Origin: Thermoplasmatota archaeon
GTDB lineage: Archaea > Thermoplasmatota > Thermoplasmata > Thermoplasmatales > GCA-001856825
Length of the DNA: 42,488 bases
Direction of reading: 5' to 3'
NCBI GenBank assembly: GCA_023381415.1
Contig: JAMCUN010000013.1
Location: 1-42,488 of the forward strand
This document shows positions 15,241-23,814 of this stretch, in pieces. The notes beneath the pieces are model-generated. The model saw only the letters and a program-made list of their open reading frames with translations, was not told the DNA's origin and did not search any database. A program made the position numbers and the translations under genes. The stretch's first letter is position 1, and every line of letters begins with the position of its first letter.

Positions 15241-16431
15241 TCATTCCGCAGACGCATATTTCTTGTTAAGTTTCTCCGGCGTCGTGAATTTGAAGAACTG
15301 CTCGAAAATCGGGTCTGCCGTTCCCATTAGGGTCATCCAGTAGATCCTAGCCATCGTCATTTTCATCATGTGCTTCACTTTTGTCGGGGGGTAGGGCGCT
15401 ACTGGGTTGTTGTAGTCTGCTATGACGAATGTTGCCTTGCCGTACGCGGTATCGAACGGGCAGTTGATCCTGCCATTGAATTCAGAGTACCTGCCCTGAA
15501 TGATTTCTGATACTGCCATGGCTTCAAGGTGCGCGGTGACCCCTGTCTTCGACGTGGGGAGCGTGTTGCAGTCCCCGATAGCAAATGCGTCATCGAAGCC
15601 CTCTATCTTCATCAGTTTCTTGTCTGCCTTGATGAACCTGTCTTCGTCCTGCACCGTTTCTGGAATGATCTTCATCTTCGTGCCCCTGCACGGAGGCACC
15701 ACAATCGGCAGGTCGTATTTCAGCGACTCTCCTTCAAGGGACGTTATTGTCTTCTTCTGGTCATCTATTGTATCTACGTCGAAGAACGGCATCACTTCTA
15801 TACCCCTCTCGTGAACCATTGGTTCCACAATCTTGTTCATAGGTTCAGCTGGGTATGCCCTCGGGAAAGGAGTGAAGAATACTATCCTTGTCTTGTCCCT
15901 GAGCCCTACTTTCCTGAGGTGCTCCTCAAGGAGAAAAGCGCCCTCAAGCAAGGAAGGAGGGCATTTGCACGTGGGCGACGACTGCCCTATCGCTATAGTT
16001 CCTCCCTTGAATTTGCTTATGTGGGACCATAGCTTTTCAGAATTCCATACGCTGGTGTGGTAGTCACCGTACTCGTCGTACACCTGCCTCAAGCCAGGTA
16101 TCTGGTCTGGGTCAGGGACTGTTCCAGTTGCAATCGCAAGGTAGTCATAGTTGTAAATTCCCTTCCTCGAGCCATATGCCTTTCTCTCATTGAGGTTTAT
16201 TGTGCTGATTTCGTCCTTTACGAAGTTCGCGCCTGGCTTTAGAAGCTCCCCTATCGGCCTTGAAATCTTCCTCTTCGAACCTTTGAACGCGATGTAGAGA
16301 AACCACGGCTGGTAAAAGTGGAGGTCACTCTTATCTACAACGGTCACGTCATATTCGTTCGTGTCCAGATGGTTGGCCAGGATCAGACCCCCTCCTCCAC
16401 CTCCTATTATCAGTACCTTCTTCATTTCCAT
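15241..16431 (-). CDS. sqr: Sulfide:quinone oxidoreductase
   Basis: 396 residues of the FAD-dependent SQR/NDH-2 fold. The first dinucleotide-binding loop IIGGGGGGLILANHL is at residues 8-22, the ATGT stretch at 101-104 and the FAD-binding AIGDCN at 284-289. Cys155 or Cys157 (SPTCKCPPS) and Cys288 (GDC) fall where SQR carries the two cysteines that pass sulfur during sulfide oxidation, and this separates it from NADH dehydrogenases. An amphipathic C-terminus (KHMMKMTMARIYWMTLMG) should attach it to the membrane. It oxidises H2S to polysulfide or persulfide and reduces the quinone pool. It is last in an operon with TusA and DsrE, sulfur carriers that could take up the sulfane sulfur. Confidence 0.9.
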   Translation of the reverse strand: MEMKKVLIIGGGGGGLILANHLDTNEYDVTVVDKSDLHFYQPWFLYIAFKGSKRKISRPIGELLKPGANFVKDEISTINLNERKAYGSRKGIYNYDYLAIATGTVPDPDQIPGLRQVYDEYGDYHTSVWNSEKLWSHISKFKGGTIAIGQSSPTCKCPPSLLEGAFLLEEHLRKVGLRDKTRIVFFTPFPRAYPAEPMNKIVEPMVHERGIEVMPFFDVDTIDDQKKTITSLEGESLKYDLPIVVPPCRGTKMKIIPETVQDEDRFIKADKKLMKIEGFDDAFAIGDCNTLPTSKTGVTAHLEAMAVSEIIQGRYSEFNGRINCPFDTAYGKATFVIADYNNPVAPYPPTKVKHMMKMTMARIYWMTLMGTADPIFEQFFKFTTPEKLNKKYASAE

Positions 16432-16439
16432 CTTCCACT

Positions 16440-16670
16440 TTATCTCTTGTTGATCTTTATCCTGACAACTATCTTGTCGGGATCTTCTTTCACTTCTAGT
16501 ATCTCGTTGCCTGTCTTCGTAGCCCAGGCCTGGGTGTCTGCCCTAACGCCCTTGTCCGTTGCCCACAGCTCAAGAATGTCTCCTACCTTGGAGTTCCTGT
16601 ACGCTTTCGCAAGATCTGTTATCGGGCCAGGGCATGCCGCTCCCCTGGAATCTATAATCTTTGCTTCCAT
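16440..16670 (-). CDS. tusA: TusA-family sulfur carrier protein
   Basis: 76 residues. The conserved CPGPITDL at residues 13-20 carries Cys13, the persulfide-bearing cysteine of TusA/SirA proteins, and the rest of the chain fits the small two-layer TusA fold. The start is supported by AGGTGAT a few bases upstream. It lies 9 nt after DsrE and 8 nt before SQR on the same strand. In sulfur oxidisers TusA with DsrE-type proteins shuttles cytoplasmic sulfane sulfur; the operon here implies that SQR or a downstream thiol is its partner. A role in tRNA thiolation is the alternative. Confidence 0.93.
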   Translation of the reverse strand: MEAKIIDSRGAACPGPITDLAKAYRNSKVGDILELWATDKGVRADTQAWATKTGNEILEVKEDPDKIVVRIKINKR

Positions 16671-16679
16671 ATTATCACC

Positions 16680-17081
16680 TCATATGAATAGTGCCTGCCC
16701 GTCCTCTGACTGCTGGAGATAAGTTGCCGCACCTACCATGTCGTCTATGATCGGGTCCAGGTCTTCTTTCTTCAGGCCAAATACTCCTGCTGACATGGAG
16801 CAAGCGTAGATTTTCGCTCCGAACTCCTTTGCCTCAAGCATCATTTCGTACCAGGACTTCACGTGTTCCTTTGCCATACCCTGCATCATTGCCGGCCCCA
16901 TCTGTTCGAATTCCTTCGGCAGAACCATCTTCTTTTCCGCTTTGGTAAAGTTCATCAGTCCCCAAAATGTTACAAAAATAGTAACCTCTGACCCCATCGC
17001 GGCTGCCGCCTGTGCGAGTACTCCTGCTGCCAGAGCCTTGTCAGTCGTCCCACTGAACAAGATTATTGATAATTTACTCAT
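16680..17081 (-). CDS. DsrE/DsrF/DrsH-like sulfurtransferase
   Basis: 133 residues. The N-terminal strand and helix (KLSIILFSGTTDKALAAGVLAQAAAAMG, then VTIFVTFWGLMNF) and the motif KIYACSMSAGVFGLKKEDL with Cys94 are typical of the DsrE2-like group, in which this cysteine carries a persulfide. Helical stretches are hydrophobic, but no clear membrane helix is needed. It is the first gene of the DsrE-TusA-SQR operon and should exchange sulfane sulfur with TusA. Unlike DsrEFH it has no partner subunits nearby. It starts at ATG 17081, with TTAAATTC upstream around 17112-17119. Confidence 0.9.
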   Translation of the reverse strand: MSKLSIILFSGTTDKALAAGVLAQAAAAMGSEVTIFVTFWGLMNFTKAEKKMVLPKEFEQMGPAMMQGMAKEHVKSWYEMMLEAKEFGAKIYACSMSAGVFGLKKEDLDPIIDDMVGAATYLQQSEDGQALFI

Positions 17082-17288
17082 AGGTCAACACCGAATGAGG
17101 AATGCAATTCCAGAATTTAATCCAATGCTTAAATAATATTAGTTTGTTTAAGGAATTTCAGGTCGTTTAACATTCCACCAGCCAGCTTCCTCGTTCTCAT
17201 TTCAATTAGGGAGGAAACAATTTATCCCTGAGCTCGCCGTTTGAGCCTGAGGAACGGAAGACAGCCACTTCGCGGATTTGATATCAAT

Positions 17289-20264
17289 TCACGAACCTTC
17301 GGATTCCACGTTTGAGATTATCTCTGCGAACGCAGCAGCCTGGGTCCTTGTGCTCATGTAGAGAACCCTTCTTTCGTAGCAAGCCCTCCTCATGAGCTTC
17401 CCATCGGCCTCAGACTTGTAGTTCTCGGACAGTATATTTATCACGCCAGAAATATTTCCCAGCCTCAATATGTCAAGGGCGTTCTGATTTCCCTCGAATA
17501 TTTTCTTTATCTTCACCGTATTTATCCCGTATTTCGCAAGCCTCTCGTGGGTTCCTTCTGTGCTGTATATGACCTTGCCCGAGTCATTAATAATTTTAAT
17601 GATACCTAAAAACTCATTTAGCTTCTTGGAAGTTATGGAAACGATAACCCCTTCCCTATCAAGGTTGTAGCCTGCTGCCCTGTACCCTCTCAGGAGCGCC
17701 GTCTTGAGGTCCTTCCCTATGCCAATGACCTCTCCCGTGCTCTTCATTTCGGGCCCGAGGACAACGTCAGACCCCTTCAACTTGTCGAACGGAAAGACTG
17801 GAACCTTTACACCAACCTGGTCGCTCCTCGTTTCAGCTCCCTTAAGTTTCGTGCCCAGGAGTACGTCGACTGCTATCTCTGAAAGACTGACACCAGATAT
17901 CTTTGACACGAACGGGAACGTCCTTGACGACCTGGGATTTATTTCAATTATGTGGACCACGTTATCCTTGATAGCGAACTGAATGTTTATCGGGCCGACT
18001 ATGCGGAGCTTCCTGCACACCGCCTTCGTATACTCCTTCATTGTCTCCTGGATGTGGTTCGCAATGTTCTTTGAGGGGAAGATGCTTGTTGAGTCACCTG
18101 AATGTATGCCTGCCTCTTCTATGTGCTCAATTATTCCGGGTATCAGCACGTTTTCGCCATCTGACACGCCATCTATCTCCGCCTCTATCGAGTTCTCCAG
18201 ATACTTCTCCACTAGAAACTCCTTCACGAATCTTCCATGGAACTTCAGATATTCCTCTGCCTCAGGCATGGACTTAAGGACAGCCATGTGTGCTCCTGAT
18301 ATCGTGTATGAAGGCCTGACTATAACAGGGAAAGATAGCTTCTCAACCACGTCCATAAATGATGATGTGGATGCAAAGAGGTATTCTGGATATGGAATGT
18401 TCATTTCCCTCATCAGCTCCGCGAACTTCTCCCTCACTTCCAGCGTTTCTATAGACTCAACTCTTGTCCCAAGAATCGTGATTCTGTCACCGAACTCTTC
18501 CTGGATCCTCCTTAGGATGTTTATAGGTCTCTGCCCCCCGAACCAAGGGATGAGGAACTTGGCAGTCGAGCTATTCACGACGTTCTTGACTGTTTCAAAA
18601 TCCACAGGGTCGAATACGAGATAATCGCTTTCGTCGAAATCCGTGGATACGGTCTCAGGGTTGTCGTTCACCATTATCACCCTGATCCCCCTCCTCTTGA
18701 GCGCCTGGGATACGTGGACACAGCTATAGTCGAACTCTATTCCCTGTCCTATTGTGATAGGCCCTCCTCCAAGAACTATTGCATCACCCTCGATCCTGTT
18801 TCCTGGGTCGGACGAGTAATAGTACGGTGTCTTGACGTCGAATTCACCGGCGCAAGTGTCGACTATTGAAAATCCGGATTGACTGAATTCCTCCCTGAAT
18901 GCGGTGATCAGCTCGCTGACGAAAAGCTTTTTCCAGCCCGTCAGGGAAGCTATCTTCTCTATGGAATACCCGTTCCTGAATGCCTCAAATATGTGGAGCT
19001 CCCTCTCAGGGTTCGGAACTGAAAGCATTGACTCGTCGAAAACCACCTTCCTGTGCAGCATCCCAGTTGACCTGAGTGACTTCCTGAAAGACTCGGCAAG
19101 ATTCTTCCCTATGCTCATTGCCTCTCCTGTGCTCTTCATCTGCGTTCCTAGCTTGAAATCCTCTTCTGGGAACTTCTCTATTGGCCATACCGGGCATTTC
19201 ACGACAACATAGTCTATTGCAGGCTCCCTTGCAGCATTCTTTTCTCCCGTGACAGTGTTCTCGATATCGCAGAGCTTCTTTCCAAGGGATATCAGGGCTG
19301 CAACCCTCGCTATCGGATAGCCAGTCGCCTTCGATGCGAGCGCAGAAGACCTCGACAGTCGCGGGTTCACCTCTATGACATAATATTCTCCTGTCTCATC
19401 GTTGAAGGCGAACTGAACGTTGCACGCCCCCACAATCTTAAGGCTTTCTGCTATCCTGAGGGCCGAGCTTCTTATTCTTTGGTAGTGAAAGTCGTTGAGT
19501 GTCAGGAAAGGAGTTACGACTATGCTGTCTCCGGTATGGACCCCCATGGGGTCAACGTTTTCCATGGTGCATACTGCGATCTTTGTACCGCCGGAATCAC
19601 GGACTACCTCAACCTCCAACTCGTTCCAGCCTATGACAGACTTCTCTATGAGTATGGACCCGACTTCAGATAGGTATAGTCCCTGTTCTACGATGGATCT
19701 GAGTTCCTCTACGTTCCTCGCGATTCCGCCACCAGATCCTCCAAGCGTGAAAGAGGGCCTTACCACAACAGGGAAACCGATCTGTTTCGAGTACCTTATG
19801 GAATCCTGCAGAGTTGAACAGTAATATGATTCGAGGACAGGCTCCCCTATCTCCATCATCTTTTCCTTGAATTTTAGCCTGTCTTCAGCAATTTCAACTG
19901 CCTCGGGCTGCGTGCCAAGGATCCTGACGTTCCTTGACGATAGAACCCCAGATTTCCACAGTGAGACTAGAAGGTTCAAACCAGTCTGCCCGCCAAAAGT
20001 ACCCAGGATCGCGTCAGGTCGTTCCTCATCAATCAGCTTTGTAATGCTGCCAGCATCCAGCGGTATCATCTTCGGCCTTATTCCTTCCCTCCTGTCAGTC
20101 TGGATTGTCGCAGGGTTGGAATTGGCCACTACAACCTCTATGCCTTCCCGCACTATCGCCTTTATCGCCTGGTTTCCAGAATAGTCGAATTCTGCAGACT
20201 GTCCTATGACGATAGGCCCGGATCCAATGATGAGGACCTTCCTCGGCAGATGGCTAGCGCTCAC
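17289..20264 (-). CDS. carB: Carbamoyl phosphate synthase, large subunit
   Basis: 991 residues from GTG 20264, chosen because GGGAGGA lies 6 nt upstream; a longer reading from TTG 20288 adds eight unlikely residues. The architecture is complete: an N-terminal ATP-grasp half (VLIIGSGPIVIGQSAEFDYSG, then FGGQTGLN), a second homologous half (LGGGPITIGQGIEFDYSC, then FGGQRPIN) and a C-terminal MGS-like allosteric domain of about 110 residues. It makes carbamoyl phosphate from bicarbonate, ATP and glutamine-derived ammonia for pyrimidine and arginine synthesis. Its start overlaps the carA end by 11 nt, implying coupled translation. It is slightly shorter than the E. coli enzyme, mainly in linkers. 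Confidence 0.97.
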   Translation of the reverse strand: MSASHLPRKVLIIGSGPIVIGQSAEFDYSGNQAIKAIVREGIEVVVANSNPATIQTDRREGIRPKMIPLDAGSITKLIDEERPDAILGTFGGQTGLNLLVSLWKSGVLSSRNVRILGTQPEAVEIAEDRLKFKEKMMEIGEPVLESYYCSTLQDSIRYSKQIGFPVVVRPSFTLGGSGGGIARNVEELRSIVEQGLYLSEVGSILIEKSVIGWNELEVEVVRDSGGTKIAVCTMENVDPMGVHTGDSIVVTPFLTLNDFHYQRIRSSALRIAESLKIVGACNVQFAFNDETGEYYVIEVNPRLSRSSALASKATGYPIARVAALISLGKKLCDIENTVTGEKNAAREPAIDYVVVKCPVWPIEKFPEEDFKLGTQMKSTGEAMSIGKNLAESFRKSLRSTGMLHRKVVFDESMLSVPNPERELHIFEAFRNGYSIEKIASLTGWKKLFVSELITAFREEFSQSGFSIVDTCAGEFDVKTPYYYSSDPGNRIEGDAIVLGGGPITIGQGIEFDYSCVHVSQALKRRGIRVIMVNDNPETVSTDFDESDYLVFDPVDFETVKNVVNSSTAKFLIPWFGGQRPINILRRIQEEFGDRITILGTRVESIETLEVREKFAELMREMNIPYPEYLFASTSSFMDVVEKLSFPVIVRPSYTISGAHMAVLKSMPEAEEYLKFHGRFVKEFLVEKYLENSIEAEIDGVSDGENVLIPGIIEHIEEAGIHSGDSTSIFPSKNIANHIQETMKEYTKAVCRKLRIVGPINIQFAIKDNVVHIIEINPRSSRTFPFVSKISGVSLSEIAVDVLLGTKLKGAETRSDQVGVKVPVFPFDKLKGSDVVLGPEMKSTGEVIGIGKDLKTALLRGYRAAGYNLDREGVIVSITSKKLNEFLGIIKIINDSGKVIYSTEGTHERLAKYGINTVKIKKIFEGNQNALDILRLGNISGVINILSENYKSEADGKLMRRACYERRVLYMSTRTQAAAFAEIISNVESEGS

Positions 20265-21249
20265 GAAGCATCCTCCCGAAATCTTCAAAGACCCCTAGCT
20301 CATCCCTGGGACCAGGCCCCCCCTCTGGATGAAACTGTGACGTCAGGAAATTCTTTCCCATTATACCCTCATTTGTACCGTCATTCAGGGAGCGGTATCT
20401 CTCCTCTGCCCCCTTTGTTCCATCAAACACAACGGAGAATCCGTGGTTGTGAGTCGTGATTCCTATCCTCCCTGTCTTCAGGTCCTCGACAGGATGGTTT
20501 ATTGACCTGTGACCGAATTTCATCTTCTCAGTCTTCATCCCAAGGGAGAGGGAGATAAGCTGGTGCCCTAGGCATATCCCAAGTACAGGTTTGATCTCAA
20601 TCATGGACTTAAGCTTGTTAACGAATAGAGACAGATCGGGATGTGTGGGGTCGCCAGGCCCATTTGATACTATCACCCCGTCAGCCTTTTCCACGAGACC
20701 GATGTTTATCCTGTTGTAAGGTATGACCGAAACTGAATAATTTTCAAGGAATTTCAGTATGTTCCTCTTAAGACCAAGGTCTACCAGCAAGATGTTCCCG
20801 CCGCTCATCACTTCCCCCTCAAGTGCCCCATCCACAAGGTTGGTTTTGTAGGGGTCATCGAACCTTTTTGTGCCGAACGAGCCTAGCCTGTTCCCGTTGA
20901 CCCTTATGTAGTCCACTATCCTCCTTGTATCCTTTGTTATTATTCCAGGAACACCCCATCTTTCAAGGTATTCAGAGAACTCTGACTTCATCAGTTCGGG
21001 CACGTGGTTCATCACTACTCCCCTAACCATGGGACGACCGCTTTCCCCCTTTTCCCCCACTCCGTAAGAACCGATGAATGGGAAGGAGAACACTAGTATC
21101 TGCCCCGAATAGCTCGGATCGGTGATAGACTTCAGATATCCGGACGGAGAAGTTGTAAATACCATTTCCCCCTGGGAAAAGACATCACTGCCGATGGATT
21201 CTCCCTCAAAAACGCCCAACCCATCGACATACAGCTTTCCCAACTTCAC
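20254..21249 (-). CDS. carA: Carbamoyl phosphate synthase, small (glutaminase) subunit
   Basis: 331 residues, shorter than the roughly 380 of bacterial CarA. The N-terminal half (residues 1-150) is the CPSase small-chain domain (GVFEGES, TSPSGYLKSITDPSYSGQI). The C-terminal class I amidotransferase has the nucleophile Cys226 in GICLGHQ and the His307/Glu309 pair in SQFHPEGGPG. It supplies ammonia to CarB through the inter-subunit tunnel. GTG start at 21249 follows AAAGGTCAGA, and TTTTATT at about 21276-21282 is a plausible TATA element. It is first in the carAB operon. Confidence 0.96.
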   Translation of the reverse strand: MKLGKLYVDGLGVFEGESIGSDVFSQGEMVFTTSPSGYLKSITDPSYSGQILVFSFPFIGSYGVGEKGESGRPMVRGVVMNHVPELMKSEFSEYLERWGVPGIITKDTRRIVDYIRVNGNRLGSFGTKRFDDPYKTNLVDGALEGEVMSGGNILLVDLGLKRNILKFLENYSVSVIPYNRINIGLVEKADGVIVSNGPGDPTHPDLSLFVNKLKSMIEIKPVLGICLGHQLISLSLGMKTEKMKFGHRSINHPVEDLKTGRIGITTHNHGFSVVFDGTKGAEERYRSLNDGTNEGIMGKNFLTSQFHPEGGPGPRDELGVFEDFGRMLRER

Positions 21250-21329
21250 TCTGACCTTTGCCGTATAACTAATCTGAATAAAAGCTTAGAGGTACTTCAT
21301 AGCTCTGCTTGTGTGATCTCCTTTTAAGA

Positions 21330-22607
21330 CTATGATGCTGGCACATAACGGAATTTCCTGAATTCCTTGAAAGACATCAGCACCCCTCCATTCAGTAGCA
21401 AGCCGATACCGGCTACCGTGAAATCGAAGACTATCCCGTGTGCTGATATCAGTATACCACCCACTGCCATGCCTGCAGGAATAGCAGCGAAGGAACCTAC
21501 TGAATCTATGCTCAGAACCCTTGCGAGCAATTCAGTTGGAACTATTGATTGGACCGTTGCAAGGTAGGTCGTGTTTAACAGTCCTATCATGGTTCCTGCC
21601 AGGACCCCTTCAATCAATGATTGGTATATATCCACAGAGAATCCGAGCAGTACCACGACCACACCTGCCAACAGGATCGACGTTGATATCAAAGGTCCTG
21701 CATACCTGCTGCTTTTTATCCTCCCAACCATGATTGCCCCTATCGCCATTCCGGTACCAATTGCCGCCACCAGATATCCGTATGCCGCTGAGTTTGAACC
21801 AAATTTGTCGGAGGCGTATACAACTATGAAAGGAGAGAAGATGCTTCCAAAGAAATTTGCTGGAAGAGCGCCTATTGTCGCCTCGAGTATTGGTAGGTGT
21901 TCCTTCATATACCTCATCCCAATCCTGAGTTCCCCGGCGATTGACGTTTCCCTTTGACTTATCGATGAATGTCCACTCCCGTAATGGCCTATCAACTGGA
22001 AGAGGAAAATGGCCGACAGTGCGTAGGTCATTGCGTTTATTCCCAAGCCCCAGACCGCTCCCAGGTAATAGACAATCAACCCGCCTGCTGCGGACCCAAC
22101 TGCCTGGAATACGCTTGCAGACCCCTGGAGCATGCCGTTTGAGTTTTCCAGCGATTCCCTGTTCACGAGCATGGGCAGTATTGCCTGGCTTGCAGGCAGG
22201 AAAAATGTGCTGAATGTGTATACCACTAGCATTATTGCAAGAATGAGGGGGAAGGAGAACCCGATAAAGTGGAAGAATATGGATAGAAAAGCCATGGAAA
22301 TCATTCTCACCACGTCAGATGTGACCATCAGGGTCTTCTTGTCGTACCTGTCGGCAATGACTCCAGCAAGAAGTCCTAGGACTATTCCTGGAACTATTCC
22401 TGCGATTCCAAGATATGCTATGAAGATTGCGTTGTGGGTGTAGGAGTAGACGATCCAGCTCACCGCCACTGTCGAAACGGACCCGCCAAAAGCTGCGACA
22501 GTGGTCGATCCGAAGAGATTCCAGAAACCTTTTCCCTTTATCTTCCTGTTATATATCGCAGTTTCAGGAACAGATGATGTTTCTCGTCCCTCTTCCTTTC
22601 TTTGCAT
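21330..22607 (-). CDS. Major facilitator superfamily transporter (MFS_3-like)
   Basis: 425 residues with 12 predicted membrane helices after a hydrophilic N-terminus of about 30 residues. The loop 2-3 signature GLLAGVIADRYDKKTLMV is the MFS motif A, and the overall pattern resembles the MFS_3/EntS-like exporters (WNLFGSTTVAAFGGSVSTVAVSW). The substrate is unknown. It lies 30 nt downstream of the bactofilin-like gene on the same strand and may be co-transcribed, although the two have no known link. Confidence 0.88.
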   Translation of the reverse strand: MQRKEEGRETSSVPETAIYNRKIKGKGFWNLFGSTTVAAFGGSVSTVAVSWIVYSYTHNAIFIAYLGIAGIVPGIVLGLLAGVIADRYDKKTLMVTSDVVRMISMAFLSIFFHFIGFSFPLILAIMLVVYTFSTFFLPASQAILPMLVNRESLENSNGMLQGSASVFQAVGSAAGGLIVYYLGAVWGLGINAMTYALSAIFLFQLIGHYGSGHSSISQRETSIAGELRIGMRYMKEHLPILEATIGALPANFFGSIFSPFIVVYASDKFGSNSAAYGYLVAAIGTGMAIGAIMVGRIKSSRYAGPLISTSILLAGVVVVLLGFSVDIYQSLIEGVLAGTMIGLLNTTYLATVQSIVPTELLARVLSIDSVGSFAAIPAGMAVGGILISAHGIVFDFTVAGIGLLLNGGVLMSFKEFRKFRYVPAS

Positions 22608-22637
22608 AAATCAACTTTTTTTCCTCTCAGGCTTCGA

Positions 22638-23300
22638 TCAATTTGGTATTTCTCTGGACAGTTTCTCTATCTTCACTATCTTCCCTATAGTTGCTTCCGG
22701 AGATATTTGAGTCCTTTTTACGTACCTAACTTCCTTTATATCTGAGTGCCGTTCCACGCTTATCTCGTTGCACTCTATAATTCCGCAATCTGCCTCCTTC
22801 TCCACTTTAACAATGTTTGCGAACACATCTTTGACCTCTCCTCGCCGCTCTATGGTCAACATACCGCAAGAGACCGTACCCCTGATTGTCGAGTTCTTCT
22901 CCACAGTAATCTCCGAAGCTCTTATCTCCTCTGCTGAGAGCCTTCCAGAAATCGTCACTTTGCCTGCCTCGATTCTTTCCGCCTCCAGTTTCCCCGATAC
23001 CTCGAGTCTGGAAGCCTTTAGAAGATTCCCGATTTCAGTCGACCCACTGATCTCGAGCTCATTGCATTCGCAGGATCTTCCTATTCTGAGACTACCTCTC
23101 ACGTTGATAGACTCCACCAAAACCTCCCCTGATATCTTGCCAGAACCACTGATCTCCAGGACCTTCCCTTCCGCACTTCCATCTATAGTCAGTGAACCCG
23201 CAAGCTCTATTCTCTTGAATTTCACAGGCCCTGCCAGTTTTAGTGAACCGCCTATTGAAAGGTCCTCTATTTCCTGCATGATTATTGAGGGAAGCGACAT
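22638..23300 (-). CDS. Bactofilin-like polymer-forming protein (DUF583)
   Basis: 220 residues made almost wholly of short strand-turn repeats with a period near 17-18 residues (LSIGGSLKLAGPVKFK, IELAGSLTIDGSAEGK, LEISGSGKISGEV, VNVRGSLRIG-like rungs), the pattern of a right-handed beta-helix in bactofilins. No signal peptide or membrane segment is present. Bacterial bactofilins self-assemble into cytoskeletal filaments, and halofilins are an archaeal version affecting cell shape. Later rungs contain several cysteines (SCECNEL, SCGML, DCGIIECN), which is unusual for the family. It is transcribed divergently from a small winged-helix protein with only 30 nt between the start codons. Assignment to the fold is firm; the cellular role is inferred. 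Confidence 0.75.
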   Translation of the reverse strand: MSLPSIIMQEIEDLSIGGSLKLAGPVKFKRIELAGSLTIDGSAEGKVLEISGSGKISGEVLVESINVRGSLRIGRSCECNELEISGSTEIGNLLKASRLEVSGKLEAERIEAGKVTISGRLSAEEIRASEITVEKNSTIRGTVSCGMLTIERRGEVKDVFANIVKVEKEADCGIIECNEISVERHSDIKEVRYVKRTQISPEATIGKIVKIEKLSREIPN

Positions 23301-23330
23301 TAATAAATATCACTCACAACTTGTTAGTTT
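23301..23330. promoter_or_regulatory. 30-bp bidirectional promoter
   Basis: The two start codons are separated by only 30 nt. A TATA-like AATAAATAT at 23302-23310 lies about 25 nt before the plus-strand ATG at 23331, and a minus-strand CATAAACT at 23323-23330 lies about 26 nt before the minus-strand ATG at 23300. Each TATA box therefore overlaps the other gene's start site, so both mRNAs would be leaderless and the promoters mutually exclusive. Confidence 0.5.
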
Positions 23331-23579
23331 ATGAACAGGTGCAGGCATGACATCATATACAACCTCCTTGCGTCCCTAACCGCTGAGCCTAAGAGAATCA
23401 CCGATTTGTGCTCAGCAGGGAATCTGCCAGTTGACAGAGGGAAGGTGCTTGTTCAGAACATTGAGAGATTTGGTCTCCTGATAAAGACAGGTGGAGATGA
23501 TGATGTATTCTACAATCTAACCGCAAGAGGATATGAATGGATAGGACTTTACGAACTTTTGAGGAAAGTCCTGCCATGA
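23331..23579 (+). CDS. Small winged-helix DNA-binding protein
   Basis: 82 residues, essentially one winged helix-turn-helix: IIYNLLASL, then RITDLCSAGNLPVDRGKVLVQNIERFGLLIK, a wing GDDDVFYNLTARGYEWIGL, and a final helix. It resembles the small archaeal winged-helix proteins of the HTH_45 type, which act as transcription regulators. It is divergent from the bactofilin-like gene with a shared 30-bp promoter, so that gene is its most obvious target. No ligand-binding domain is present. Confidence 0.8.
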   Translation: MNRCRHDIIYNLLASLTAEPKRITDLCSAGNLPVDRGKVLVQNIERFGLLIKTGGDDDVFYNLTARGYEWIGLYELLRKVLP

Positions 23580-23679
23580 TGTGCGGCAGCGGGGTCGATG
23601 CCTTGAAATGGTTCCAGCCTCTGGACCGGGCACTTTTCTGGCATCCATATCGCCCTAGCTGTATTTCTTCGTCTCTTGT

Positions 23680-23699
23680 TTGAAAGAACTCTCTTTCAA
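23680..23699 (+). repeat. Perfect hairpin upstream of the P5C dehydrogenase gene
   Basis: TTGAAAGA-ACTC-TCTTTCAA, an 8-bp perfect stem with a 4-nt loop in the 235-nt spacer before the aldehyde dehydrogenase. It is not followed by T-runs. It could be an operator or an RNA hairpin. Confidence 0.4.
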
Positions 23700-23814
23700 C
23701 ACAATTATTGCATCACCGCATTCATCTCTAAAATCTAGCTGTACCTTTTAAAAATCATCTCTCCCTGTGATTTACGATTTACCCCTTAAGAAAACCTGGA
23801 AGCATTCCGCTTGA

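Noticed and set aside
20265-20288. Eight-residue N-terminal extension of CarB from a TTG codon
   Set aside because: GGGAGGA lies inside this segment at ideal spacing for GTG 20264, and family members begin at that point.
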